Shown here in pieces: positions 49,436 through 60,734 of a stretch of DNA of 64,000 nt; the first letter of the stretch is position 1; every line of letters begins with the position of its first letter. A model generated the notes under the pieces. That model ran no database searches, was not told the origin of the DNA, and saw only the letters and a program-made list of their open reading frames with translations. Source of the stretch: Lates calcarifer (lineage: Eukaryota; Chordata; Actinopteri; Centropomidae); contig NC_066854.1 of NCBI RefSeq assembly GCF_001640805.2, forward strand, positions 13,122,776-13,186,775, in the 5' to 3' direction. A program made the translations under genes and the position numbers.

Positions 49436-49955
49436 TCATTCATTGCTTCTAAAATGTAAAGCCCCGCGATAGCCCCCCGATGGGGGCTGTGCTGGGAATG
49501 ACTTTCTGGGCACAGGTTCATCTGGCTGTTTATCTGAAAAATAAAATGGCACCCTGTTGTCCTGTGCAATATTGTGTAGAACCCCACAGGCCAAAATGAA
49601 GTCACAGAGCTTCTCCAGCATGTGCAGTTAAGGTCCCACTGCTGATCCAAGAGAGACGCACATGGGTACAATCAATCACACCAATCACGTTAGGAAAACC
49701 CAGCAGACTCATGAAATCCTCTCTTAATCACAATTTGCTGAGCTTCATTTTATGGAAATTTGATGCACTGACAAGAGAGGGACTTGATAGCCGCTAACAC
49801 TGCTGATGTTTGGCTGTGACACACCGGACCTATCCCTGATCTCCCACCTGTACTGGCACAGGTATGACATTTGAGTGTCGGGTTTTTCTCCTGAATCAGT
49901 TGCAGTCTGTTTGCATGTCTGCACTGATTCTGAGACTTGATAAATGAGGGCCACT
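49436..49955 (-). pseudogene. PIF/Harbinger (HARBI1-like) transposase relic
   Basis: Minus-strand pieces occur in family order. IRDRSGVSQPNISSV (about 49800-49855) is the N-terminal GVSQ helix region. Then come SLSCQCIKFP near 49755-49790 and LGFPNVIGVIDCTHVRL (49650-49720), which carries the first catalytic Asp. Last is CDFILACGVLHNIAQDNRVP (about 49545-49610), from the C-terminal end, followed by PDEPVPR. The pieces sit in different frames with stops between them, and the part holding the second catalytic residue is deleted. It is a clear, non-functional transposon fossil. Terminal repeats were not identified. Confidence 0.8.
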
Positions 49956-52900
49956 GTGACTCGTAGAGTTTCCTACCAGCTGCTGTACCTGACATCCAAA
50001 TATGGACAAACAGGGTGAAGCCACCACCATGTGTTAATTTAGGGGAATGGGATGCTCTGCTCTGCTGCAGCCACACTCTATGATATGGCCTGGTAATTTG
50101 GGTGTAGTGATACATAAATCATGGCTGGTGCAGCAAGTGAAGCTTCACCCACACTAATGGCAAAAAAGAGAACAACTCAACAGGATGAAAGGGAGCAAGA
50201 GAGAGAGAGAAAGAAAGATGGGAGACAGAGCAGCTCTCCATCTCTCATCTGCCGTTCACGTCATGTTGCTCTGTGCGTGCTTGTGTTGTTCCTTATTTAA
50301 AGGAGGATATCTAACACTGACTGTTTAACAACAATCTCTTGTGCTTTTTTGCAGTTAAACGTCACACTAAACTGAAAAGAAGGAGAAAAGAGGTCTGGGG
50401 ATTCATCAGTAATTCTCTGAGAGGGCAGCTGACAGCTGAGGCACAATGTAACTGCTAACTCTAGCTTATAAGCTCTTTTTTATCACAGGTGCTGACTAGC
50501 TAATTAGCTAACTAGCTTGCAAACAGACATTAGCACAGGGTTGCCGACTCTCCTGCTCCTGGCGTGTGACATGCTTTCATTCTCACCATGATGATAGACA
50601 GCTGCTCAAGCTTACAGCTAGCAAGTACCAGCCAATCACAGCACAGTAGGGCGGGAGCTGAATGAAAGTGACTATATTGATTATTGATTAATTAATGAAT
50701 GAAGCCAGGGCTTACAAACTAACATTATATGATATTTGTATGAATAAATGCTCTGCAAGGTACAGAAGCACAGAAATGATTTGATTGGCTGCATTAAGAC
50801 TGGTTTGTGTCTAAACAGACAGAGAAATAATAATAATAATATGCACAGACATGCCTGCTTCTAAATATCTGAATCACTGGCCACAGCTCAGATTTTCTTT
50901 TTCCGTGATGTTCACTGATTAATGATTCACTGATTTGATAAATCAGAGCATTGTAGGAGGGATTAAGAATGAGACTCATTAGTCATGAGAACATATTCTA
51001 TTCCAGCATTCAGGTAATGTTGGTCAGAATGGGAAAAATGGGAAAACCTCCCATCAATCTGATAGTCTGGCTAGTCCCATTGCTAGCTTTATAAATACAT
51101 CATCTGACCAGATTAAATTAGCCCTCTTTTGCTGTGTTAGAGTAGTCCCCCAGATGCAATCAGACTTTCTGGCCTCCCCCAGTTCACCTGATCTCTGAAC
51201 CACCTGCGTGAGATGGACGCACCTAGCAGCTAAATATGGTCGACTTATTTACTCACTCAACATCCACATTAAGAACAATAAACCTAATTCTAATTACAGA
51301 GAAAATAGGAATTTTCTAGGAAAAAAAAAAGCTCCATACATACTTATTACTTTTTCATTTAACGTTCAGCTGAACTGCTGTGCACTGACTAAAAGACTTT
51401 AAGGGTTACACAAGCAATTTGTTGGAATGGAATAATTGAAAGAGTGCCAATTAAATAAGTCTCCATTTCCCCTATAATTGTAACCAAATTACATAGTTCT
51501 TTCTAATAGGAAAAAACATGAGGACATTATTGAGAAACTATAGAGCCATGTCATGAAGCATTACCTTTAATGCAACAGAAAGTAGTAATGTACTCAGCAG
51601 GTAACTGTCACTCTCTCTGTTGTTTATCGGTGTCATTGATTTGTATTAGTGTGTGAGTTGTGGTTCCACAGTGGAGGTCGGCAGTGTAGTGCTGTAAACC
51701 GTGCATCATCCTCCTCCGGCAGACCCCTTCCCGCTTTTTAAAAAATGCCTAAAAAGCTCTCGAAACAGTTGGACGGGGGTGGAAAACAGCATTTGCATGG
51801 AGAGGCAGTGAAAATGAACTCAAGGCCAACTGCAAAATCAGAAGGAGTTTCCATCACTCATGCTAATGAGAAGGCACCCAGAGTGCAAACCTCCGTAAAA
51901 GCTGAACTATTCCTGAACTGGAATTCCACAGCATCATTTCTCTCTTAGATTTAACTTAATTTGCCTTCTTGACCCTGAAAATACACCCTGAGGATCTGAC
52001 CACTCTGAGAGCTTTGGAGTTAAGACTAAAATGGGATATTTTTGGTGCAGATGCAGAAACAGATTACAGCCCACACTCTAAAGCCATTTCCCCTGTCTCC
52101 CTAAATTTTGACAGAAGGAAGCAAACACAAATCTAGACGAAGAACTTCTCACAAGTTATACGACATTTCCCCTCAAAAAGACTGTCTTCCCAAAAAGAGT
52201 GGCAACATCAGTGCTCCAAAATCGTTTACTTTCAAGTGACAGTGCCATCTAGTGGTCTCAGAGGGAAGTAAGGAAGATGCAGTGAATAGTTAGCACCATA
52301 GTGAAGTTGTCACTTTGACCCAAACAAAATGCATATTTGAACCTAAACCACAATCCTTTTCGTAAACCTGACTGAGATGTTGTTGTGTCTAACCCCAACC
52401 AAACCTTAACCATAGAGCTGTTAAGTCATAAAACAGATTACTGCTTTGTTGACCTTTCCATAACATCACATTCCTTCACCTCTACAGATATTAAGAGTTG
52501 AAAATATAGACAATGGTCATGAACAACAAATGTTGTCACTTTCCTTGTGTCACTGAGCAGTATCTGAGTAAAGAGTCAATTTACAGCCTAAGGGATCAAA
52601 TGAGCAATTTGTACATTTTCTATGTTGCTGAATGTTGTTTCCTGTCAGGAGTGGGTGGTAGTGATGGTTGCTGCTGAGAGCTTCATCCAGCTTTGCTTTT
52701 GCAATACAGGAAGTTAGATCAGGCCATATGAGCAGTGCTACTTCAGGGCAATCCTGGACACTACAGTGAGTGACTATTGGAAAGTGACAAGACGAACCAG
52801 CCAGGCTGGGGCTAGCTGGTTAGCATACTAACTTCAGTAGAAAAAAGGATGTGATAGAATAGAAATGGAAAGCAACTGCTTTCCATTGGTGGAGACAGCT

Positions 52901-54480
52901 GTTGGTGAGTAAATGAATAAAAACTGATTATGAAATCACTAGACTGGTAGGTAAACAGCTGTTAATGCTAACGCTGACTGTAAAGTGATAGCAAAACTCA
53001 CAAATATGTTACAGAACAAAGTAGTTACATTTCTTATATTTTTACATTACTTTTTTTTTTTTACATTTTTATATTTTACTTTAAAAAAATTCCCTACATT
53101 TTTTTACATTACATTTTTAAGTACAATATTGTTAAGTACATCAGAACAGTATTTTTGACAATCTTTAATTTTTAGAGTTTATTATTATTATTATTTACTC
53201 TTTTATTTGGGTCTGTTGCTTTTGTCTTTTAATGTGAAGCACTCGGTGATATCAGCTCAGAAAATGATTTCTTTTTCTTAAATCCTGCTTTCATCCTAGA
53301 CTGCTGTGAAGTATTTTGTCTGACACTTTCTTGCAGCAAACTGTTAGTGAACCTTTAGAAACCTTGATCTCATAGATCACCCTGTGTTTGTTGCTGGGCT
53401 TCCTTTGTTAACTTTGTTAACCTTTGTCAGGGGGAAACAGATACTAAACTGCTCACAAAGGCACCCCCAGCTGACAGGCATTGGAAACAACACTCCTCTT
53501 TCACTACTGTTTGATATTACTTTTCTGTTTGAATAAAACATTAAACGTGAATTACCAGATGTTTCTGGTATCCTGTGTATTCTAATGTAGCTCATATTCT
53601 TTGGGACTATAGGAAATCATTGGGGTGGGAGGGAGACAACCTTGTTTCTCTGTTAATAACTAAATGAGAATAAAGAAGAAAAAAATGATTGTAATTTAAC
53701 TGTAATGTTTTGTGAACAATTATTTTTTATAGATGCAAGTGAAATAATCAATGGCCAAATTATGGTGAAAGCTAACAAAGTGAAGAAACCTCCAGTCACT
53801 GATTATTACAGCCAGTGAGTTGTTGAACCCATCACAGGCAGCTGCAGCTCTGTGGCTGATGATGCATTTGAGCACTTGCAGCAGTTTTTAGTTTAGTCAA
53901 ATTGCAGTATATAGACCGGATATTATCTTGAGACTGTTTCATTAACTGCTGTTTTCAGGGACACAAATTAACTTCTAACACCATATGGATGAGTCCTTAA
54001 AGTGCTCAGAGGAAGTGCCAGTTTGAACACCCACAGTCCCCTGACATCTCCATCTGCTGATGAGGATCATGCTGTACGATCAAAAGCTCCAGAACAGCTT
54101 CTAAACAGACCTTGAGGTGAGCTTGTTTTGTCAAGGTCAAGAGTGAGCTCTACAATTCACAATCGTGTGGTGTTATAGCCTGATGCTTTCAAGATAAGAT
54201 ATTTTAGTCGCATAAACAAACATGTTGGTAACAGCTGAGCACAGGGACACCACCAGTAAAAACACAATTTAATCCATGATTTTATGTAAATATAGAAAGA
54301 CAGTACGTTTATATTCTTGCTGCAACCAACTCCTGTTTATTGTAGATCTATACCTCCACACAAAAGATTAAATCATAACAATTAGATCGGTTAAATATTA
54401 TCCTGATATTGTTCAGACCTGCTAATTGTAGAATACACCAATCCCTACTGTGTATCAGGCACCAACAGCATCACTTTTAT
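49956..54480. other. Anonymous DNA, left flank of VNTR-bearing hAT
   Basis: No gene recognised. At 51745-51948 a 67-codon frame starting MPKKLSKQLDGGGKQ could be a decayed retroelement ORF1 start, but this is not established. A CTCF-like core lies at 52243-52255 and an ATT repeat at 53179-53195. The last eight bases, ACTTTTAT, are the hAT target duplication. Confidence 0.35.
52243..52255 (-). promoter_or_regulatory. CTCF-like core motif
   Basis: The minus strand reads CCACTAGATGGCA, matching the vertebrate CTCF core CCASYAGRKGGC throughout. Many CTCF sites in vertebrates are delivered by repeats, and the neighbouring sequence (52225-52290) may itself be a repeat tail. Binding cannot be shown from sequence. 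Confidence 0.35.
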
Positions 54481-54689
54481 CAGTGGCATGCGGTGAGGTT
54501 TGTGGCTGGTGAGGCACTGACTCTTTCAGAGTCAGATTTACAAATATATGCACCCAATATATTTGCCAACTACCGATTGTGTTTCATATCTCATATCAGT
54601 ATTCTTTCCATACACATAGCAGGTAAATATTGGGCAAAGGAAGAATGTAAAATGTATAGCAGTTCAGTATGCCTCCAAAAAAACACCAA

Positions 54690-55246
54690 GGTGGATGCTA
54701 CAGACAGCTACAACAAGCCACACAGCACCACAGTGGGTGCTACAGACGGGTGCTACAGACAGCTACAACAAGCCACACAGCACCACAGTGGGTGCTACAG
54801 ACGGGTGCTACAGACAGCTACAACAAGCGACACAGCACCACCTACAGACAGCTACAACAAGCCACACAGCACCATGGCGGATGCTACAGACAGCTACAAC
54901 AAGCCACACAGCACCACCTACATGCTACAGACAGCTACAACAAGCCACACAGCTACAGGCTGCTACAGACAGCTACAACAAGCCACACAGCACCACTACA
55001 GGCGGATGCTACAGACAGCTACAACAAGCGACACAGCACCATGGCGGATGCTACAGACAGCTACAACAAGCCACACAGCACCACGGATGCTACAGACAGC
55101 TACAACAAGCGACACAGCTGCTACAGACAGCTACAACAAGCCACACAGCACCACAGCTACAGCGGATGCTACAGACAGCTACAACAAGCGACACAGCACG
55201 GATGCTACAGACAGCTACAAGAAGCCACACAGCACCACGGCGGATG
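54690..55246. repeat. Minisatellite (VNTR), 13 copies, inside hAT element
   Basis: The core CTACAGACAGCTACAACAAG recurs 13 times (the last copy has GAAG). It is followed by C/GACACAGC, usually ACCAC, and variable linkers (GGCGGATG, GTGGGTG, TACAGG). Spacing ranges from about 31 to 56 bp. A G/C switch in AAGCCACAC versus AAGCGACAC alternates irregularly between copies. The unit has no stop in any plus frame, so three overlapping long frames arise (304, 232 and 210 codons); these are not genes. Confidence 0.95.
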
Positions 55247-55264
55247 CGTTCTCTCTCTGTCACT

Positions 55265-55290
55265 CACACACACACACACACACACACACA
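55265..55290. repeat. (CA)13 microsatellite
   Basis: Uninterrupted CA run between the minisatellite and the transposase relic of the hAT element. Confidence 0.95.
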
Positions 55291-55312
55291 GGATTCGCAC
55301 ATTGGTCTTACC

Positions 55313-55892
55313 TTTACTTGTAAATGAAGTCCATACGCCTCTCCTTCTGGACAAAAATCTCCCGTGACTTTGGCGTAAAAGTCCTCCTTATCTTCTTTTA
55401 GTTTTAGAAGTCTCTCAGTCTCAATGGAGATGATTGCCACGTTGCCATCGTTACCGCGAAATGCCAGTTCCCGTTTGGCTAAGAAGCAGGTTACATTAGC
55501 ATTGAATGCTAATGTAACCTAGCCTATGCTGTTCATTCAAAGCCAAATCTATTCGGGAAGTTCCAAAAGTTTTTAAAGCAATTTGGCTTTGAATGTGAGT
55601 GGTTGAGCTTCTTGGTAGATTTTTTAAGTCACAAAATCCCATGTTAGTCCAGACATTGTCACAGGTTGAGAACAAAAGACAGGGATAACAAAAGGCGGTT
55701 TCTTGTAGCACAGCCACACAGCCAGTCTTTTCGGTTGTACCACTCACTTTGAAATGATGTAGTTATCTTCTGTCCCGTCCTTTGAAGCAAGTCCTTTAGC
55801 TCCGGCATTGGTCGTCCATTATTTATCACTTCACGTTTTGAATGAAAATCCAATTTTGAGAATTTTTTGAGCTGAGATTTTACATCCTCCAT
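55313..55892 (-). pseudogene. hAT transposase N-terminal (TTF zinc-finger) relic
   Basis: The minus strand starts at ATG 55892 (MEDVKSQLKKFSK). It reaches YNRKDWLCGCATRN, then a one-base frameshift near 55697 leads into AFCYPCLLFS. After that come VWTNMGFCDLKNL, QIALKTFGTSRIDLALNEQH and a premature stop near 55496. This is the TTF-type zinc finger and following region of ZMYM-like hAT transposases. A 33-bp palindrome (55488-55520) sits where about 20 residues should be. Beyond it the frame resumes with FLAKRELAFRGND, another family motif, and then turns into ERLLKLKEDKEDFYAKV, which was not recognised. This last part ends at a donor-like AAG|GTAAGA (55306-55314). The catalytic core is absent. 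Confidence 0.82.
55488..55520. repeat. 33-bp near-perfect palindrome (16-bp arms, 1-nt centre)
   Basis: The arm AGGTTACATTAGCATT (55488-55503) is the exact reverse complement of 55505-55520, with G at the centre. It lies at a deletion point in the transposase relic between the NEQHRLG and FLAKRELAF segments. Confidence 0.95.
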
Positions 55893-57599
55893 TTTTGCAG
55901 TCAGTCAGAGCAAAACATAAAATAACCAATTCCTATTGAACTTGACTACGTAGAAGAAGAGCAACCACCGAACAAGAATAAACGTGAGCTCACGTACGCC
56001 CTCTTCATTGCGGCAGAGCTACTGCCTGCTTCACCTTGATGTCTTTTCATGCTGATGTCAGATCCATAACGTGAAATAGACATTGCCTATTATATGGAAA
56101 GTGAGGACATATAAAAATGTCTATAATGTATAAAAACATTATAATAAAGCATTACATTGCTAGCATACACCTGAGTAAGCAAAAGGCACGCGCTCAACCC
56201 AGTTTGCAAGGGATTGCGCAATCTGACGTGAGGCACCGCTCGGTGCTGCCTCACCTCGCTGCCTACGCTGTAATTGAACAGGAAATACGCAAAATACAGC
56301 GATTTTGATTATAAAAATGATTGAAATGATTTGAATCATACAGAAATTGCATTTATAGCACAGATCAGTGGACAAATATTTATTTTATCATTAGTATACA
56401 TCTCATGATGGCAGCACGTCCCTGACTTTTATTCACTAAAGGAGGAGTAAGAGCCAGGTGTTGAACACATGTCCTCGTGGGTATTATTGCTGCAGTGCTC
56501 ATCTGATTTCCCCCCCACACACACACACACTTTGACTTTCAGGCTTAAATGAACTGGAAGCATCGGAAGTTAACTGAGGCAGAATAAATAGAATCAAAGG
56601 AGAACTGTGACAAGATGATTGTTGAAGGAATCGTACCTTTTTCATTACAATACCAGAGACAACACAGGCAGGTTCTAGCCAATCAGCAATCACGCAGGAT
56701 TACTTCTCTGCCAAACAAATAATCCATCTTAATCCAACATGGCAGCTGTGTGACTGTGGCCTCCCACCCTGCCACTTACTGTCCAACAGATAGAGCTCTA
56801 ATGCAGCTATAATGAACATTTGACATAGTTTGTTTCCTCACTCTGCTGACTCACACAGCCTGGAGGCATGCGTGATTACACAAACTAATGCCCACAGCTT
56901 ATGATTTTATGTGATTAAACAAAATTCCTAAAAGCAGACAGTGAGAGCTGCAGCATCCGCACCGCCTGCCAGCGACTAATGGGCTCTGTGCGACTGTAGC
57001 CAGTGAGCAGAGTGCTGCGAGGCAGGCCCCGCTTTTTACAGGTCAAGGTCATGGACTCATTTTGGTCTCGACAGCCCAGCTTTGCATTGTGGGGTTTCTT
57101 TCAGCTCTGTGCTGTGAGCGATCAGCGAGGTACCCTGGGTGTTTCTCTAACTGCTGTTCAGGAGGCAGTGAACTACAGAGGGAGTCCCAGAGTAGAAAAT
57201 TCCCTCTCTACACTGAACAGTCATCTCACATCTCATCATATGTGAGCTGGAATGTTTGTTGCATAGATCCATGTTTGTTTGCTTCTCAGACTCTCCCCTG
57301 CCTAGTCACAATTCCTATTTTATATTTATTATATTATTATATCAAATTATAACAACTACAATAAATAACTATATTTTAACCCCTGCAGAGAGATGCAGAG
57401 AGAGCACAAAGGTTCAAAAATCAAGATTCGACCTTTGAGCTAAACATGTCCAACTTATTAATCATTTATATATTGTTTATAAATGATAAAATGTAGTGGT
57501 TGCTATAACTTCAGTTTGACATGTACACAGTAATCTGAGGGATAATGGCCTTTTCCAAAGTGATTCCAGTCACTGCTACTGTCAACCTGAGCTGTGGAA

Positions 57600-57648
<49 letters not shown>
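57600..57648. repeat. (TA)n microsatellite, one interruption
   Basis: About 24 TA units interrupted once by a G at 57618. Confidence 0.92.
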
Positions 57649-57649
<1 letters not shown>

Positions 57650-57730
57650 CACATGTAATTGCTTCACTAAAGTTGTCAATTCATTTGTGAGGATTGATAT
57701 ATCTAACCAATGATGATGCATTATGCGGAG

Positions 57731-57750
57731 ATATATATATATATATATAT
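57731..57750. repeat. (AT)10 microsatellite
   Basis: Uninterrupted AT run 82 bp downstream of the longer TA tract. Confidence 0.92.
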
Positions 57751-59613
57751 CTTTCCCAGCAGCAGCGACGTTTAATTTCGAAAGTTCAGCTAAAACCTGA
57801 GCTACATGTGTCAGATTAGAAGAGTAGAAAAGGCAGTTCCTTGCCAGTAACCTCAGTGGACCATGATGCAATGCAGCCAATAGATGCTTCAAGTTAGGAG
57901 CATGGCATTTGTCATAGACACACACTCACAACAGAATCACCGCAACATCAGACTGTTTATATGCCAGCGCACCTTTGACTTTTAAAAGCAACTTGTTTAG
58001 ATGTGTTCTCTGGAAACATAGGACAGTAGAATAAAACCACCCCACACCACTGACATTACACTCTGTAGTCAGATTGAATTGTCAGTAAACTGAACTTTAT
58101 ATATTTATGACATTGATAGACATAAATCTATTTTTCACAAGGGCTTCTTCCAAGTCAATACACCTGTTCATCTCTGCATCTGATGCTCCGATTAAAGCCA
58201 ATTAAGTGTTTCTAGACATGCTGAGAGTTTGTCAGGTGAATCTGATGCAACGGCACAGAAAATCAAGCCAAATAAAGAAATGAATGACAACAAGGCTCAT
58301 ATGATAGGACAGAGAAGAAGGGGATTGCTACAGGACAGCTCTGTGACAGGCTGAGCTGCACTTAGATACACTGATTACACTCAAACTGGTTACACACTTT
58401 GATTAAAATGTACAACAAACACCAGCTGCAGCACTGAAATATGTGCTTCACCTTAGACTGACATGGTATCCTGTGCATATTGTGATCCACAATACCCCAT
58501 CTGTCTGTCTGCCAGTTCACTATGGCAGCTGCCGTTTACAATTTGGATCAAAAGCCCTATTGGTCAGCGGATCGCCTGGAAATTTCCGCTGGTCTAAGGT
58601 CGGGGACAAACTGTAGGGCAACATCAATCCAAATTCATGAGACTCACGGGTGACATGGGACATCTGCAAGGTGCATGTCTCTGTTTGAGAAGCAAGGATC
58701 ACTGGCAGGTCAAGGAGAGGGAAGGGTAGAAATATCAGTGCGAAAACAGACAGCGGAAAAATAAAAACAGAGGAGAAAAAAGAGAAAGGAAGGTTAAAAC
58801 TTAGAAAAAGAGCAGACATCTCTCGTTGCTGCTTCATCGGGTTCACCTGTAAATTAGAAAGACAGCGTGATAGAGGACTCAAATCATGTGATCATAAGCT
58901 CCAGAGGACATCAGAAAATGAGGTTTCTTACTAAAATATAATCAAATAAAGTTATCAAATAGAGGAAATTAGAAATGAAGGCCTTACTCTGATCTATTTC
59001 GCTTTCAAATAAAGGTCTCCTTATCTCTGGAACTGACGTAAATAAACATGAAATCCAAGATAAACCTCAAAATAAATAATGAACTTATTGGAATTGGAGA
59101 ATCATAAAAGAAAATTTAAGTCATACTGAAATCCAAATCATTAATATTAAAGGAAAACCTCTAGATAAATGAATACCAAGGGGGTCAAGTTGGTTTTTGC
59201 GTGGCCTGTGTTTCAGCATTCTACCCATGTACAGAAACACTGAGAGCTCTATCACTGGTCATTAATTTCATTACTGTATGTGTTGTGGTGTCATTGTGTT
59301 GACAGAGTTATCACAAAAAACCTATTTGTTGTCTAGTTTGTCTACATAACACACTCTTCCAAGCCTGCTGCTGTCAGCTTTGCCTAAACTGCCATGAGAA
59401 AATTACTTTCCATGTACAGTCTGGTAATGTTTTTCAAGCTAAATTGTATTTTGTTATTTGACAAAGTGGTGTGTACCCAGAGTGAGACTGCTCTGGTATT
59501 ATGCGCGTTAAAAACCTGAGAAAAAAAAAGAACGAAAAAAATCATTTGTCATTCACAACTTTAAGGAAGAAGGAAAATCTTCGAGAGTTGTAGCAGACTG
59601 TATTTAACTATGG

Positions 59614-59774
59614 AGCGGCATGGTGGTACAGTGGATGCCTCACAGCAAGAGGGTTCTGGGTTCGAGCCCAGGGCTTTTTCTGCGTGGGTTCTCTGGCTGT
59701 GTGAATGGTTGATTGTCTGTATGTGTTGGCCTTGCGATGGAACAGATAAGCGGTATAGATAATGAATGGATGGA
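59614..59774 (+). mobile_element. tRNA-derived SINE-like element
   Basis: The head GCGGCATGGTGGTACAGTGG holds a Pol III A box, TGGTACAGTGG (59624-59634). GGTTCGAGCCC (59659-59669) is a perfect B box. The body has 'gtgtgaatggttgattgtct', and the tail 'agataagcggtatagataat' ends in GGATGGA. This is a shortened member of a common fish family; relatives are at 33127-33305 and 12772-12870. Confidence 0.85.
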
Positions 59775-60554
59775 AGAATGTAACTGCTGTCAAACTACAT
59801 GATCCCTTCAAGGAACATTCCTGTAAATTTACAGATACATATTAATTTGCCCCATCGTATTCAAGTGCCTTTATTTACCCAGGACTTCATTTGAAACTGT
59901 CTCTTTTTAAATTGTCTGATTTTAAGGATAGCTGCTCAGGTGATTTTGCTGCACCATGAGTTCACTGGGGAAAATTTCTAACCTCTGGTGTGATGAAAAT
60001 GACATTAACTCGGCTCAGTTTGTTTTAGTAAGTGCCCTCCCCCTGTTTCAGTAGAACTCATCATTCAATAATATTCTAGTGCATTTCCACAGCACTAATT
60101 CCATCTGTCATATTCAGCACTCTGCTGCTCTCTCTCAGTGATTTTCAACATTTATACTGTTCCCACTCGCTGATAAATTCCAGTCACTCCACTTTGTTTT
60201 GTTTTGTGTTTCATATTAAATCTCTCAGTGACACAGTGGCCATAACCCCTCCTCCTTTCCTGTCAGGATTTTACAGTTTCATCGTCTCAGGTTCATATGA
60301 CTTGATTGTTGTATTATACAGTTTGTGAGGATAAATATATAAACAGTTAAAGCAGAATTCAGAGGTGTGTTTTTACTCCATCATACAGTATTTACAGACA
60401 CACTGTGAGTTTAGTCTCTGTAATCTTGGGAGTCGCTTGGCTAAGGAAGATAAATTTATCCACTTACTTCTAGATTGTGCATGTCCCCCTGCTGGATACA
60501 CCCCCTCATGTATTTACAGAGATGCCAGTTCCATTACTGGAGTTCCATTACCTT
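59775..60554. other. Anonymous DNA
   Basis: No gene or classified repeat was recognised. Confidence 0.45.
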
Positions 60555-60734
60555 GGCAGCAGTGGCTCAGCAGTTAGAGCTAGGTTTGTCCAAAGCTGGT
60601 GTTCAGTCCCAAGCTCCTCCTGTTCACATGTGGAGTGTGTTTGAGCGAGACACTGAACCTAGTTTGCTCCCAGTGGGCGTCTGCATGGCAGCTTGCTGTG
60701 TATATATATACTATATAAATGCAGTCCATTTATC
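60555..60734 (+). mobile_element. tRNA-derived SINE-like element (second family)
   Basis: Begins GGCAGCAGTGGCTCAGCAG, with the A box TGGCTCAGCAG at 60563-60573. A B-box-like GTTCAGTCCCA follows at 60601-60611. The downstream blocks 'gagcgagacactgaacct' and 'tttgctcccagtgggcgtct' and the tail 'aaatgcagtccatttat' match a common percomorph dispersed repeat. Confidence 0.8.

Larger units (their letters stand above)
54481..56424 (-). mobile_element. Complete hAT-type element carrying a minisatellite
   Basis: Exact 8-bp duplications ACTTTTAT flank the element at 54473-54480 and 56425-56432. The ends read CAGTGGCATGCGG (left) and, on the other strand, CAGGGACGTGCTG (right), 9 of 13 matching. Subterminal GGTGAGGCA occurs at 54508-54516 and inverted at 56247-56255. 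Inside, from left to right, are a ~200-bp arm, a 13-copy minisatellite (54690-55246), (CA)13, a broken TTF-finger transposase on the minus strand (55313-55892), and a right arm with a hairpin-like stretch near 56230-56260. The element is 1,944 bp and lacks the catalytic core, so any movement needed a transposase from elsewhere. Confidence 0.88.
56433..59613. other. Anonymous DNA with AT microsatellites
   Basis: No exon recognised. It contains two (TA)n runs (57600-57648 and 57731-57750). The 56990-57200 part is of mixed composition and may be conserved. The 58680-58830 stretch is purine-rich. Confidence 0.4.

Noticed and set aside
51745..51948. Possible LINE ORF1 start (MPKKLSKQL...)
   Set aside because: No downstream reverse transcriptase, coiled coil or RRM sequence could be seen, so the assignment would rest on a few basic residues.
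54409..55367. Three overlapping open frames of 304, 232 and 210 codons
   Set aside because: They are produced by a minisatellite unit without stops in any forward frame. The same DNA gives three equally long proteins, and unit lengths are not multiples of three.
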